64,000 bases of DNA from Herminiimonas sp. (GTDB lineage: Bacteria; Pseudomonadota; Gammaproteobacteria; Burkholderiales; Burkholderiaceae_D). Shown in pieces: positions 1-9,204 of this stretch. Made by a program: the position numbers and the translations under genes. Below the pieces are notes generated by a model. The model searched no databases and had not been told where the DNA came from. It saw only the letters and a list, made by a program, of their open reading frames with translations. The stretch is taken from the NCBI GenBank assembly GCA_028292665.1, contig JAQGLW010000081.1:1-64000 (forward strand), read 5' to 3'. Position 1 is the stretch's first letter. Each line of letters starts with the position of its first letter.

Positions 1-1111
1 CGTCGTCTGCGGTCCGATATCGAACTTCTTCAGGTTCCGTATTTACAACTTCAGACTCTCCACCTAATCGGGTCGGAGTTGAATTGATAGTATCGGCGGC
101 ATTCGAATTGATTGAAGCCTGTGTGGAAATTCTCCATTGTGAAGACCGCCTCGTAGTCGTCGTGTTCGATTGAACAGTCCACCTATGTGGTGAGGGCGGA
201 TTGGCGGAAGTTCCGGTGATATCGGCAGCATTGCTTACCGGGCTAGCTGGAACCGGTTCAGCCGGAATCCTCATGGTTAACCGAGCTAGCGTGCTGCTCC
301 TCGATTGAAAGCTCCAATCAAGATGCGGCGGAGGTAGTGGGGGAGCGCTCTCTCTATCGCCATGATTATGACCATATTCCTGTTGAATACTTGGATACGG
401 TGCAGGTGTGTTCCCAGGGGACGCAGGAGGATTCCAAGGCCTTAGCAAGTGCGAATCGGGGCCTAGGTTGGTGGTGCTGCCGAACGTGTGCTGTTGAGTA
501 TCCCAAGGTGGCGAAGGAAAGGCCGTATGGGCGTTGTTGACCACACGGTTATAAAATGCCCCCGATTGGGTATCCCAAGGTCCCCAAGGTGATGCCGGAT
601 GGGCGTTGATCATAGGGGGGTAAAAAGATGCGCCCGGCTGGGGGAGCCAGGACGTTGGAGGGAGAGGCTGATTGACATTGGCCATAGGCGCGCTCGTTTG
701 ACGAGACGGTGAATACGGTGGAGGCCGGTCTGGCGGGGTTCCAACGTTATTAGCATCCCAAGACATCCACGGGAATGCCGGATTGGCGTTGGCCGCAAGG
801 AAATTAGCCTGATGCTGGGGCATCTCAAAGGCAACCGGTGGATGAACGCTCTGCTGCGCCCAATGAGCAATCACCGGCGGAGTATTTGTCGAGCGGCGTC
901 CCATATTAAATTTAAATTTAGCTTTAATGAAACCGAGATTGGTGTATCCATCCGTTGCCGGATGCTGCCCGCGCATCAGCGGCGCGCCATACCCGCTGCC
1001 GGACGCACTAGGTAGTGCATGGGTGACCGAACCGGCGGATGGACGAGCATCTTTCGGTTTGGGAAGCAAGTCCCTAAAAAACTGGTTGGGACGGTGTCCT
1101 TTGATTTCCAT
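1..1111 (-). CDS. Proline-rich protein of unknown function, N-terminal part (runs off the window)
   Basis: Reading the minus strand from the ATG at 1111 gives 370 codons without a stop up to the window edge, so the C-terminus is missing. An in-frame stop lies just upstream (1130-1132). A weak purine-rich stretch about 10 bases upstream could serve as ribosome site. I recognise no family. The protein starts MEIKGHRPNQFF, has no hydrophobic signal peptide or membrane segment, and is rich in Pro, Ser, Asn and Thr from residue 75 on. It carries a PPPY motif (130-133), a PPLPPP run (257-262) and three copies of a W-D-containing repeat. Codon use differs from the dcw genes (many CTA, AGG, AGA, TTA, CGA), which suggests acquired or poorly expressed DNA. 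A host-directed or secreted protein is possible, but that is speculation. The lack of stops over 1.1 kb and the in-frame repeats argue it is real. Confidence 0.6.
   Translation of the reverse strand, partial: MEIKGHRPNQFFRDLLPKPKDARPSAGSVTHALPSASGSGYGAPLMRGQHPATDGYTNLGFIKAKFKFNMGRRSTNTPPVIAHWAQQSVHPPVAFEMPQHQANFLAANANPAFPWMSWDANNVGTPPDRPPPYSPSRQTSAPMANVNQPLPPTSWLPQPGASFYPPMINAHPASPWGPWDTQSGAFYNRVVNNAHTAFPSPPWDTQQHTFGSTTNLGPDSHLLRPWNPPASPGNTPAPYPSIQQEYGHNHGDRESAPPLPPPHLDWSFQSRSSTLARLTMRIPAEPVPASPVSNAADITGTSANPPSPHRWTVQSNTTTTRRSSQWRISTQASINSNAADTINSTPTRLGGESEVVNTEPEEVRYRTADD
494..790 (-). repeat. Three degenerate protein-level repeats, N-A-[HN]-x-A-x-P-x-x-x-W-D
   Basis: In the partial protein the motif occurs at residues 108-119 (NANPAFPWMSWD), 169-180 (NAHPASPWGPWD) and 193-204 (NAHTAFPSPPWD). 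These correspond to bases 749-790, 566-607 and 494-535. The last two copies are followed by TQ. The conservation is in this one frame, which supports the minus-strand reading over other frames. Confidence 0.6.
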
Positions 1112-1403
1112 TTTGCCGTGCTTTCTTTTCTATATTTTGAAATGTCCAAAGCCTTGAAATGAACGATCGGTCCGTTGTGCCGCAGAGTTTCATTTTGGGC
1201 AAGCCGGCCGTACGTCCAACGATTTTGGACAACGGTTATGGAGCGTGAGTGGATTTGCCGGACGGGAAGTTCCGTTTTTGCAGCCTGACCCGAAACATCC
1301 GGGACGGGCGAAGACCGGGCAAATGAAAAATCGGGAAGATTGAGGCCGGCTTTTGGAAACTCACAACAGCAATACGGGTCTTTTTAATTTGCGCCCATTC
1401 CAG

Positions 1404-1419
1404 TAAACACATGTGTTTA
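1404..1419. promoter_or_regulatory. 16-bp perfect palindrome, candidate operator
   Basis: TAAACACATGTGTTTA is its own reverse complement. It lies in the AT-rich spacer between the divergent proline-rich ORF and mraZ. The regulator is unknown. Confidence 0.35.
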
Positions 1420-1553
1420 TCTAAGGTCGAACTTTCACTATCAACGATAAGTGCTTAATTAATTTGGGAATTTTCTTAATATGAAGTTTCAAGTAAATGC
1501 GCTAAGTCCTTGACTTTATTGGAAAAATTGCTTTATGGCCCTCCTAATATTCC

Positions 1554-1582
1554 TTGACCGCAAATAGCACATCCTCTAAAGT
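1554..1582 (+). promoter_or_regulatory. Candidate sigma70 promoter of the dcw cluster
   Basis: A -35 element TTGACC (1554-1559) is followed after exactly 17 bases by TAAAGT (1577-1582), which matches four of six -10 positions. The -10 overlaps the first MraZ box, as expected for autorepression. Another TTGACT at 1510-1515 lacks a good -10 at proper spacing. Confidence 0.5.
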
Positions 1583-1615
1583 GGGCGACAGTGTGAAAAA
1601 GTGTTTTTTTGTGGG
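1581..1615 (+). promoter_or_regulatory. MraZ operator: four GTG boxes with 10-bp period
   Basis: GTGGGC (1581), GTGTGA (1591), GTGTTT (1601) and GTGGGA (1611) begin exactly 10 bases apart. MraZ is known to bind direct TGGGN repeats spaced by 5 bases upstream of its own operon. Boxes 1 and 4 match that consensus well and boxes 2 and 3 are degenerate. The array lies downstream of and overlapping the candidate -10, so MraZ binding would block initiation. Confidence 0.65.
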
Positions 1616-1692
1616 AGGCAATAGCAGTTATTGCCGGACAAAAACAGCTTGCCGCTATTACTACCAAAAGAGAAAAGCAAAGGGTCACCAGG

Positions 1693-2121
1693 GTGTTTCA
1701 AGGCGCGTCCGCATTAAATCTCGATGCCAAAGGCAGGATGTCCATTCCGGCCAAGCATCGTGACGCACTGTCCGTTCAGTGCGAAGGCCGCGTCACGCTC
1801 ACCAAGCATCCGCATGGTTGCCTGCTGTTTTTCCCGCGCCCGGTATGGGAAAGCCATCGCGAGCAGATTGCCGCATGGCCGATGTCGGCGCGTGCCTGGC
1901 AGCGTATTTTTCTGGGCAATGCGTCGGATGTCGACATGGATTCCGCGGGCCGCATTTTGATTGCGCCTGAGCTGCGCAGCGCGGTCGGCCTGTCGCGCGA
2001 TGTGATGTTGCTCGGCATGGGAAGTCATTTTGAAATCTGGGATGCGGCCAAGCTGGCGGACAGCGAGTCGCAAGCAATTGCGATCGGCATGCCGGATGTG
2101 TTGAATAATTTTTCTTTCTAG
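1693..2121 (+). CDS. mraZ: Transcriptional regulator MraZ
   Basis: This is a DNA-binding autorepressor of the dcw operon that forms a ring of paired AbrB-like folds. The frame is open further upstream, but the family start is [16 protein letters not shown], so I chose the GTG at 1693 with AAAGGG a few bases upstream. That gives 142 residues, the usual length. Two SpoVT/AbrB-type repeats are visible: [14 protein letters not shown] near residue 9 and a second with [10 protein letters not shown] near residue 80. It ends PDVLNNFSF as in other betaproteobacteria. It is first of the 15-gene cluster and has matching GTG boxes immediately upstream. Confidence 0.95.
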   Translation: MFQGASALNLDAKGRMSIPAKHRDALSVQCEGRVTLTKHPHGCLLFFPRPVWESHREQIAAWPMSARAWQRIFLGNASDVDMDSAGRILIAPELRSAVGLSRDVMLLGMGSHFEIWDAAKLADSESQAIAIGMPDVLNNFSF

Positions 2122-2127
2122 CCCGTG

Positions 2128-3093
2128 ATGAATGTGCAAGCGGTGCCAGAGTTGCAGCACCGTACGGTGCTGCTGGATGAAGCGGTGAATGCGCTGGCGA
2201 TTGAAGGCGGGCGCGCCGATGGAATTTATGTCGACGGTACGTTTGGACGCGGCGGCCATAGCCGGAAAATCCTGGAGCGCCTGGGTGCGCGCGGACGTCT
2301 GATCGCTTTCGACAAGGATCCGCAGGCGATCGCGGCTGCGCGAACCATCGCGGATCGGCGTTTCGATATCGTGCACGACAGTTTTGCGACGATCGATGAA
2401 GCGCTCGCGGCGCGCGGCGTTTCGCAGGTGGATGGGGTATTGCTGGATTTGGGAATTTCGTCGCCGCAAGTCGATGATGCGGCGCGTGGTTTCAGCTTTC
2501 GCTCGGATGGACCGCTCGATATGCGCATGGATACCACGCGCGGCATGTCGGCGGCGCAGTGGCTGGCTACGGAAACCGAACAGAATATCGAGAAAGTGAT
2601 ACGGAATTATGGGGAAGAACGGTTTGCTTTTCAGATTGCAAAGGCGATTGCAGCTGGCCGGACAGTCGCGCCAATTTCAGGCACACGACAGCTTGCCGAG
2701 ATCGTGGCACGCGCCGTCAAAACCCGCGAGAAAGGCAAAGACCCGGCCACTCGTACCTTTCAGGCTATCCGGATTTTCATCAATCAAGAGCTTGAAGAAC
2801 TCGAAGTAGGATTAAACGGCGCGTTCAGACGTCTGGCCCCGCATGGGAGAATGGTTGTGATCAGCTTTCATTCGCTGGAAGATCGCATCGTCAAGCAGTT
2901 CATGGCCTCCAAAGCCAATGTGCCGCAGCCTCATCGTCGTCTGCCGATTCGTGCTGTGGATCTACCTCAGCCGGAAATGAAACTGCTGTCCAGAGTAAAG
3001 CCGCCGGCAGCCGAAATATCGGCCAATCCCCGCGCCCGGTCCGCCGTCATGCGGGTTGCCGAGCGTCTGATGGTTATGGGAATGACGCAATGA
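2128..3093 (+). CDS. rsmH: 16S rRNA (cytosine(1402)-N(4))-methyltransferase RsmH
   Basis: This enzyme methylates N4 of C1402 in the 16S rRNA P site using S-adenosylmethionine (formerly MraW). The Rossmann SAM-binding motif [10 protein letters not shown] is at residues 37-46, and the family motif [14 protein letters not shown] lies in the C-terminal third. It has about 321 residues, normal for the family. A GTG directly precedes the ATG at 2128 in frame (2125), so the exact start is uncertain by one codon. It follows mraZ after six bases, and its stop overlaps the ftsL start (ATGA), indicating translational coupling. Confidence 0.96.
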   Translation: MNVQAVPELQHRTVLLDEAVNALAIEGGRADGIYVDGTFGRGGHSRKILERLGARGRLIAFDKDPQAIAAARTIADRRFDIVHDSFATIDEALAARGVSQVDGVLLDLGISSPQVDDAARGFSFRSDGPLDMRMDTTRGMSAAQWLATETEQNIEKVIRNYGEERFAFQIAKAIAAGRTVAPISGTRQLAEIVARAVKTREKGKDPATRTFQAIRIFINQELEELEVGLNGAFRRLAPHGRMVVISFHSLEDRIVKQFMASKANVPQPHRRLPIRAVDLPQPEMKLLSRVKPPAAEISANPRARSAVMRVAERLMVMGMTQ

Positions 3094-3362
3094 GCGGCCG
3101 TCTTAACATTCTGCTCACCGTATTGCTGGTGCTTAGCGCCTTGTCGCTGGTGAATGCGCAATATCAATCGCGCCGGCTGTTCATCGAACTGGAGCGGGCG
3201 CAAGCGCTGGCCCGGCAGCTCGATATCGAGTGGGCGCAGCTGCAGCTGGATCAGTCGACGCTGGGCAAGCATGCGCGCATCGAAGCCAATGCCCGGCGCG
3301 ATCTGAACATGGTCGCGTTGACGCCGGCGCGTACCCAATATCTGTCGGCGGGGGCGAAATGA
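3090..3362 (+). CDS. ftsL: Cell division protein FtsL
   Basis: FtsL is a small bitopic divisome protein that works with FtsB and FtsQ to activate FtsW-FtsI. It has 90 residues: a very short cytoplasmic N-terminus, one membrane helix at about residues 4-22 ([18 protein letters not shown]), then a periplasmic coiled-coil stretch ([20 protein letters not shown]). Identification rests on this architecture and on its conserved place between rsmH and ftsI, since the family diverges strongly in sequence. It overlaps rsmH by four bases and ftsI by four bases. Confidence 0.92.
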   Translation: MSGRLNILLTVLLVLSALSLVNAQYQSRRLFIELERAQALARQLDIEWAQLQLDQSTLGKHARIEANARRDLNMVALTPARTQYLSAGAK

Positions 3363-5119
3363 CGCGCAGCACGCCGCGTACCGCTGCCGCAAAAGGCGTT
3401 CCATTCTCTACCAGTCCGGTATTGGCAGTGCAGCTGCCCGCATGGCGTTCGCGCATAGTGCTGTTCGTGCTGTTTGCCGCTTTTCTGACGCTGGCAGGAC
3501 GCGCATTATGGTTGCAGGGCATCTCTACCGACTTCCTGCAAAAACAGGGCGAGTCCCGTTATGCGCGTACCCTGGAGCTGCCGGCGACGCGCGGCAAAAT
3601 CACCGATCGCAACGGGCAGGTGCTTGCATCATCGGTGCCGGTCAAGGCGGTTTGGGCGATTCCCGACGATGTGCTGGAGGCGCCGAAGGAAAAGCTGCGT
3701 GACCTGGCCGGATTGCTCGACATGAGCGAGCGCGATCTGCGGAAGAAGCTCGATTCCGACCGTAACTTTGTTTACCTGAAACGACAGGTGGAGCAGGAAA
3801 CGGTCGATAAAATTCTCAAATTGCGGATAGCCGGAATCGAAACCCGCAAGGAATACAAGCGCTTCTATCCCGAAGGCGAGGTGATGGCTCATGTGGTCGG
3901 CTTCACCAACGTCGAAGATGCCGGGCAGGACGGAATGGAATTGGCAGCGCAGAAAACCCTGGCCGGCAAGACCGGCAGCCGCCGCGTGATCAAGGACCGT
4001 CTGGGACGCATCGTCGAAGACATTGAATCGATTCGCGAGCCGCATGACGGCAAGGACCTGGTGTTATCGATCGACAGCAAGATCCAGTACATCGCATTTT
4101 CGCAATTGAAGGACGCGGTCGACAAGTACAAGGCAAAAGCGGGCGGTATCGTGGTCGTGGATGTCAAGACCGGTGAAGTTCTCGCACTCGCCAATCTGCC
4201 GACTTATAACCCGAACAATCGTTCCGTATTGACGGGCGCGCAGTTGCGCAATCGGGTATTGACCGACACGTTCGAGCCGGGCTCGACGCTGAAGCCTTTT
4301 ACCGTCGCGCTGGCGCTCGATACAAATCGCGTCACGCCGTCCACGACCTTCCAGACGTCGCCCGGGAAGATAACGATCGGCACCGCAACGATAGGCGATT
4401 CGCATGCGCACGGGCTGTTGACCGTCGCGCAAATCATCCAGAAATCATCGAATATCGGCACTGCGAAAATCGCGCTGCAAATGCCGGCGCAGGAAATGTG
4501 GGAAATGTTCACAACGGCCGGTTTCGGCCAGCAACCCAAATTCGGTTTTCCGGGAGCGGTCGCCGGTCGCGTCCGTCCGTATAAATCATGGCGGCCGATC
4601 GAACAGGCGACCATGAGCTATGGGCACGGCATTTCGGTATCGCTGATCCAGCTGGCGCATGCTTATACGATTTTTGCCCGGAATGGCGACTTGATCCCAT
4701 TGTCGTTTGAAAAAACAAGCGAGCCGCCGGTGGGCCATCGCGTCATTACCGAAAAGACGGCACGCGAGTTGCGCGCGATGCTGGAAACGGTAACGGGTCC
4801 CGAGGGAACCGCTCCCAAGGCGCAGGTACCCGGCTATCGAGTGGGCGGCAAAACCGGCACCGCCTATAAAATCGTCGGCGGCAAATATGTAAAAAAATAC
4901 GTTGCATCTTTCGTCGGCTTCGCGCCGGCCTCCGATCCGCGCATCATTATCGCAGTCATGGTCGATGAGCCGACCACCGCCCAGCATTTCGGCGGCGACG
5001 TCGCGGCTCCGGTATTTTCGGCGGTCGCGGCCAGCGCATTGCGCGCGATGAACGTTGCACCGGATTCGACAGTCACCAATATCATCATCCCGACCGGCAG
5101 CGCCGAGGAGACTTTGTGA
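3359..5119 (+). CDS. ftsI: Peptidoglycan D,D-transpeptidase FtsI (PBP3)
   Basis: FtsI is the septum-specific class B penicillin-binding protein that cross-links peptidoglycan together with FtsW. The start at 3359 overlaps the ftsL stop (ATGA) and gives 586 residues. The frame runs further upstream inside ftsL, but those codons are not family sequence. A single membrane anchor lies at about residues 31-50, followed by a PBP dimerisation domain beginning near RGKITDRNG. The transpeptidase domain has all three catalytic motifs: STLK with the nucleophile Ser309, SSN at 363-365 and KTG at 498-500. It lies between ftsL and murE in the cluster. Confidence 0.97.
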   Translation: MTRSTPRTAAAKGVPFSTSPVLAVQLPAWRSRIVLFVLFAAFLTLAGRALWLQGISTDFLQKQGESRYARTLELPATRGKITDRNGQVLASSVPVKAVWAIPDDVLEAPKEKLRDLAGLLDMSERDLRKKLDSDRNFVYLKRQVEQETVDKILKLRIAGIETRKEYKRFYPEGEVMAHVVGFTNVEDAGQDGMELAAQKTLAGKTGSRRVIKDRLGRIVEDIESIREPHDGKDLVLSIDSKIQYIAFSQLKDAVDKYKAKAGGIVVVDVKTGEVLALANLPTYNPNNRSVLTGAQLRNRVLTDTFEPGSTLKPFTVALALDTNRVTPSTTFQTSPGKITIGTATIGDSHAHGLLTVAQIIQKSSNIGTAKIALQMPAQEMWEMFTTAGFGQQPKFGFPGAVAGRVRPYKSWRPIEQATMSYGHGISVSLIQLAHAYTIFARNGDLIPLSFEKTSEPPVGHRVITEKTARELRAMLETVTGPEGTAPKAQVPGYRVGGKTGTAYKIVGGKYVKKYVASFVGFAPASDPRIIIAVMVDEPTTAQHFGGDVAAPVFSAVAASALRAMNVAPDSTVTNIIIPTGSAEETL

Positions 5120-6657
5120 TGCTGGCGATGATATCCCGAGTGACTGAAATTCTCACATGGCTGCATGCGGTAGCGCCGGCTGCGCAACTGTCGTCGGATT
5201 CACGCAGCATCGCGCAAGGCGATGTCTTTTTTGCCTATCCGGGCGATGAAGCCGACGGCCGCGACTATATTGCAAACGCGGTCGAGCGGGGCGCGCAGGC
5301 AATCGTCTACGATGATGCGGACGGATTCAGCTGGGATGCCGCACTCGACATGCCGCATCAGGCTGTCGCCGATTTGAAAAAGACTGCCGGACAAATTGCC
5401 AGTGCTTATTACGCCAGACCGGATGCGGACATGTTCACGGTCGCCGTTACCGGCACCAACGGCAAGACTTCATGCAGCCAATGGCTGGGGAGCGCGTTGT
5501 CGCGGCTGGACGAACCGACTGCCGTCATCGGCACGCTCGGCGTCGGCCTGTTCAAAAGCGGCGAATCCGGCGAATTCGATGCGACCGGCTATACAACCCC
5601 CGACGCCGTTCTGCTGCAGCGCAGGCTCGCGGAAATGCGCGCCGCGGGCGCCCGCGCCCTGGCGATCGAGGCATCTTCGATCGGACTTGACCAGGGCCGT
5701 TTGAACGGCATGCATTTCGATGTTGCGCTGTTCACCAATTTCACCCGCGATCATCTCGATTATCACGGCGATATGGCGGCGTATGAGGCAGCCAAGACCA
5801 TGCTGTTCGACTGGCCGGGATTGCGGCACGCTGTTGTGAATCTCGACGATGAAATGGGCCTGCGTCTTATACAGCGTCTGAGGAACAAGGCTTCATCCGC
5901 TGCGCTCATCGGCTACACGGTGGCGGATAAGGCAGTCCCGGGCGTGGACACTCTGCGAGCCCGGGATATCCGCATCGGCCATGCCGGCACGGTATTTCAC
6001 CTCGATTCTCCGTTCGGAACGGCGCAGGTAAAAACGCAATTGGTAGGCCAGTTCAATGTCAGCAACGTACTGGGCATTATCGGCGTGCTGCTGGCCAAGG
6101 GCATATCATGGCGCGCCGTCATCGACGCGATTGAATCGTTGACGGCAGTACCCGGACGCATGCAGCAACTCGGCGGCCAGGAAGCGCCGCTGGTCGTGAT
6201 CGATTACGCCCATACCCCGGATGCACTGGAAAAAACGTTGGCCACGCTGCGCCAGGTCGCCCGGCAACGCAGCGGCCGCTTGTGGTGTGTCTTCGGCTGC
6301 GGCGGCGATCGCGATCCGGGCAAGCGCGCGCAAATGGGCGCAGTGTCCACGGTATCCGATCATGTCATTGTCACCAGCGACAATCCCCGCAGTGAAAACG
6401 CAGCGGCCATTATCGAACAGATTATTGAAGGCATGAATGTCAAAAGCGCGATGGCTGCCGCACCGCAAGTGATTGAAGACCGTGCAGCAGCCATCCTGTG
6501 GGCGATCAAGCATGCCGCCCGACACGATGTGGTTTTACTCGCCGGCAAAGGCCATGAAGCCTACCAGGAAATCAAAGGCAAGAAACTGCCTTTTCTAGAT
6601 GCGGACCATGCGGCTCTTGCACTGGCTGCGCGAGTGACGATGAAGGGAATGAACTGA
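5119..6657 (+). CDS. murE: UDP-MurNAc-L-Ala-D-Glu:meso-diaminopimelate ligase MurE
   Basis: MurE adds the third residue of the peptidoglycan stem peptide in the cytoplasm, using ATP. The ATP loop TGTNGKTSC is near residue 115. The DNPR motif (421-424), which selects meso-diaminopimelate, is intact, so the organism has DAP-type peptidoglycan. A GAGGAG ribosome site lies eight bases before the ATG at 5119. A GTG at 5116 in the same frame is an alternative. It overlaps the ftsI stop by one base and has 512 residues, typical of the family. Confidence 0.97.
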   Translation: MLAMISRVTEILTWLHAVAPAAQLSSDSRSIAQGDVFFAYPGDEADGRDYIANAVERGAQAIVYDDADGFSWDAALDMPHQAVADLKKTAGQIASAYYARPDADMFTVAVTGTNGKTSCSQWLGSALSRLDEPTAVIGTLGVGLFKSGESGEFDATGYTTPDAVLLQRRLAEMRAAGARALAIEASSIGLDQGRLNGMHFDVALFTNFTRDHLDYHGDMAAYEAAKTMLFDWPGLRHAVVNLDDEMGLRLIQRLRNKASSAALIGYTVADKAVPGVDTLRARDIRIGHAGTVFHLDSPFGTAQVKTQLVGQFNVSNVLGIIGVLLAKGISWRAVIDAIESLTAVPGRMQQLGGQEAPLVVIDYAHTPDALEKTLATLRQVARQRSGRLWCVFGCGGDRDPGKRAQMGAVSTVSDHVIVTSDNPRSENAAAIIEQIIEGMNVKSAMAAAPQVIEDRAAAILWAIKHAARHDVVLLAGKGHEAYQEIKGKKLPFLDADHAALALAARVTMKGMN

Positions 6658-8033
6658 TGAAGTCATCGTTGACTCATTTGCAACCGGCGATCTCCGGCGC
6701 CGTCATGACAGCCAAAGCTGTTTTCAACGGCGTCTCGACCAACAGCCGGAACGTAGCTGCAGGCAATCTGTTTGTCGCATTGCGCGGCGAGCGTTTCGAT
6801 GCGCATGCATTCCTGGCGGATGTCGCGGCAAAAGGCGTGGCGGCGGTCGTTGTCGAGCGGTTGCCGGAAGGGCTGAACATTCCTGCGCTGATCGTGCCGG
6901 ATACGCGCATTGCACTCGGGGAGATGGCAGCCTACTGGCGCCGTCAATTTCCGCTGCCGCTGATCGGCGTAACCGGCAGTAACGGCAAGACAACGGTAAA
7001 GGAAATGATCGCGTCGATCCTGGCGGCCGAGTTCGGCCACGAGAATTATCTTGCCACCCGGGGTAATTTCAACAACGACATCGGCGTGCCGCTCACGATA
7101 TTGCGCATGAGAAAAACGCATCGGGCGGCTGCGATCGAATTGGGGATGAACCATCCGGGCGAGATCGCACAATTGTCCGCCATCGCGCAACCGACGGTCG
7201 GTCTGGTCAATAATGCGCAGCGCGAACATCAGGAATTCATGGCAAGCGTCGAGGCGGTCGCGCAGGAAAACGGCGCCGTGATCAACAGCCTGCCGGCAAA
7301 CGGCATAGCGGTTTTCCCGGCGGACGATACATTCACGCCGCTTTGGCGCAGCTATGCAAAAAGCGAAGGGCAGCGCAAGACGCTGACTTTCGGTTTGTCT
7401 GCCGATGCGAACGTGACTTGCAGCTACCAGCCCAATGAGTTCGGCAGCGATTTATTGGTCAAGGTCGGCCACAAGGAATTCCCGGTGCGCCTGGCGGCTG
7501 CGGGAGTGCACAATGTACGCAACGCGCTGGCGGCAATCGCATGCAGCCTGGCGATCGGAATTCATCGTACCGCGATCGTGCGCGGCCTGGAATCGTTTGC
7601 GCCGGTAAGCGGCCGGCTGCAGCGCAGGGCTGCCCGCAACGGCGCACTCATCATAGACGACACCTACAATGCAAATCCCGATTCGGTGCGTGCCGCGATC
7701 GACGTGCTGGCGCAAGCCGCCGCGCCGCGGGTGCTCGTGCTGGGCGATATGGGCGAGGTAGGCAATGAAGGCCGCCAGTTCCATGTGGAAATCGGCGCCT
7801 ATGCACGCGGTCGCGGCATTGAACATTTGTTCACCTTGGGCGAGTTGGCGCGCAGTGCCAGCAACGCGTTCGGCGCGCGCGCCAAACATCATGACGACAT
7901 CGAAGCCGTCAACCGGGCTGTCGATGCAATTCTTACCCCGCAAACAACAGTGTTGGTGAAAGGGTCGCGTTTCATGCAAATGGAACGCACGGTTCAGCAT
8001 CTTGTCGGCGAACAAATACAGGAGTCCCACTAA
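6657..8033 (+). CDS. murF: UDP-MurNAc-tripeptide:D-alanyl-D-alanine ligase MurF
   Basis: MurF finishes the soluble pentapeptide precursor by adding D-Ala-D-Ala in an ATP-dependent reaction. It has 458 residues. The P-loop [14 protein letters not shown] lies near residue 103, and the Mur ligase central and C-terminal domains follow, with [10 protein letters not shown] near residue 336. Its ATG shares one base with the murE stop. The D-Ala-D-Ala it uses would come from DdlB encoded further down the same cluster. Confidence 0.97.
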   Translation: MKSSLTHLQPAISGAVMTAKAVFNGVSTNSRNVAAGNLFVALRGERFDAHAFLADVAAKGVAAVVVERLPEGLNIPALIVPDTRIALGEMAAYWRRQFPLPLIGVTGSNGKTTVKEMIASILAAEFGHENYLATRGNFNNDIGVPLTILRMRKTHRAAAIELGMNHPGEIAQLSAIAQPTVGLVNNAQREHQEFMASVEAVAQENGAVINSLPANGIAVFPADDTFTPLWRSYAKSEGQRKTLTFGLSADANVTCSYQPNEFGSDLLVKVGHKEFPVRLAAAGVHNVRNALAAIACSLAIGIHRTAIVRGLESFAPVSGRLQRRAARNGALIIDDTYNANPDSVRAAIDVLAQAAAPRVLVLGDMGEVGNEGRQFHVEIGAYARGRGIEHLFTLGELARSASNAFGARAKHHDDIEAVNRAVDAILTPQTTVLVKGSRFMQMERTVQHLVGEQIQESH

Positions 8034-8034
8034 C

Positions 8035-9204
8035 ATGCTGCTTTGGCTGGCACAATATTTTCAGCAGGACCTGGGACCGTTGCGGGTCTTCAACTTCATC
8101 ACGTTCCGCGCCGTGTTCGCGACTCTGACCGCGCTGGCAATCGGACTGATCGCCGGACCGGCGGTAATCCGCATGCTGACGCGGCTGAAGGTCGGGCAGG
8201 CAGTGCGCACCGACGGACCGCAAACGCATCTGATCAAGTCGGGTACGCCCACCATGGGCGGTGTGCTGATACTGATTTCGATCGGCGTGTCGACATTGCT
8301 GTGGAGCGATTGGAGCAACCGCTTCATCTGGCCTGTGCTGGTGGTGACGCTGGGTTTCGGCGCGATCGGCTGGGTCGACGATTACCGCAAGGTGGTCTAC
8401 AAGGATCCGAAAGGCATGCCGTCCAGGGAAAAGTATTTCTGGCAGTCGCTGATCGGCATCGTCGCAGCGCTGTATCTTGCGTTCTCGGTATCGGCCCCGA
8501 CCAGCACCAAGGTCTGGCAATTGTTCTTCGAATGGGTCCAGTCCGGTTTAAGCATGGATTTGCCACCGAAGGCGGATTTGATCGTGCCGTTCTTCAAGAC
8601 CATCAGCTATCCGCTCGGGGTCTGGGGTTTCATCGCGATGACCTATTTCGTCATCGTCGGCACCAGTAATGCGGTCAATCTGACCGATGGCCTGGATGGA
8701 TTGGCGATCATGCCGACCGTCATGGTGGGTACGGCGCTGGGACTTTTCGCCTATCTGACCGGCAGCGCAACGTACGCGAGATATCTGTTCATTCCGCATA
8801 TCCCCGGCGCCGGCGAGTTGATCATTTTCTGCGGTGCGATGGCCGGCGCCGGACTGGCCTTCCTCTGGTTCAATGCGCATCCGGCGCAGGTATTCATGGG
8901 CGACGTCGGCGCGCTGGCTCTGGGCGGGGCGCTCGGCACCATCGCCGTTATCGTGCGCCAGGAAATCGTTCTGTTCATCATGGGCGGCGTCTTCGTCGTC
9001 GAAACCTTGTCGGTGATGATCCAGGTTGCCTATTTCAAATTCACGAAAATGCGTTACGGCACAGGCCGGCGCGTGTTGCTGATGGCGCCGCTGCATCATC
9101 ACTATGAACAGAAGGGCTGGAAAGAAACACAAGTCGTGGTGCGGTTCTGGATCATCACGATGATGCTGGTGCTGTTTGGATTGTCAACCTTGAAACTACG
9201 CTGA
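8035..9204 (+). CDS. mraY: Phospho-MurNAc-pentapeptide transferase MraY
   Basis: This integral membrane enzyme transfers phospho-MurNAc-pentapeptide to undecaprenyl phosphate, giving lipid I. The frame is open 33 bases upstream, but the family start MLLWLAQYF places the ATG at 8035, behind an AGGAG site. It has 389 residues with about ten hydrophobic segments. The magnesium-binding aspartates are visible in [19 protein letters not shown] and [12 protein letters not shown], and the histidine motif [11 protein letters not shown] sits near the C-terminus. It is followed directly by murD, whose start overlaps the stop. Confidence 0.97.
   Translation: MLLWLAQYFQQDLGPLRVFNFITFRAVFATLTALAIGLIAGPAVIRMLTRLKVGQAVRTDGPQTHLIKSGTPTMGGVLILISIGVSTLLWSDWSNRFIWPVLVVTLGFGAIGWVDDYRKVVYKDPKGMPSREKYFWQSLIGIVAALYLAFSVSAPTSTKVWQLFFEWVQSGLSMDLPPKADLIVPFFKTISYPLGVWGFIAMTYFVIVGTSNAVNLTDGLDGLAIMPTVMVGTALGLFAYLTGSATYARYLFIPHIPGAGELIIFCGAMAGAGLAFLWFNAHPAQVFMGDVGALALGGALGTIAVIVRQEIVLFIMGGVFVVETLSVMIQVAYFKFTKMRYGTGRRVLLMAPLHHHYEQKGWKETQVVVRFWIITMMLVLFGLSTLKLR

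Larger units (their letters stand above)
1112..1692. other. AT-rich intergenic region between the proline-rich ORF and mraZ
   Basis: There is no convincing gene in this stretch. It holds a 6-bp inverted repeat GTCCAA/TTGGAC around a 5-base loop (1214-1230), a 16-bp perfect palindrome (1404-1419), a markedly AT-rich tract from about 1380 to 1560, and the mraZ promoter and operator at its right end. It must also contain the promoter of the minus-strand ORF, which I could not place. Confidence 0.6.

Noticed and set aside
337-1157. Short plus-strand and other-frame open stretches in the first kilobase
   Set aside because: They overlap the long minus-strand frame that is open over the whole region and contains protein-level repeats. 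The short frames lack homology and ribosome sites.
1291-1312. Two CGAA words upstream of the proline-rich ORF that resemble a type III secretion hrpII box (TTCG-N16-TTCG)
   Set aside because: The spacing is 14 bases, not 16, and there are no other signs of a type III secretion gene set in the window, so I do not claim HrpB-type control.
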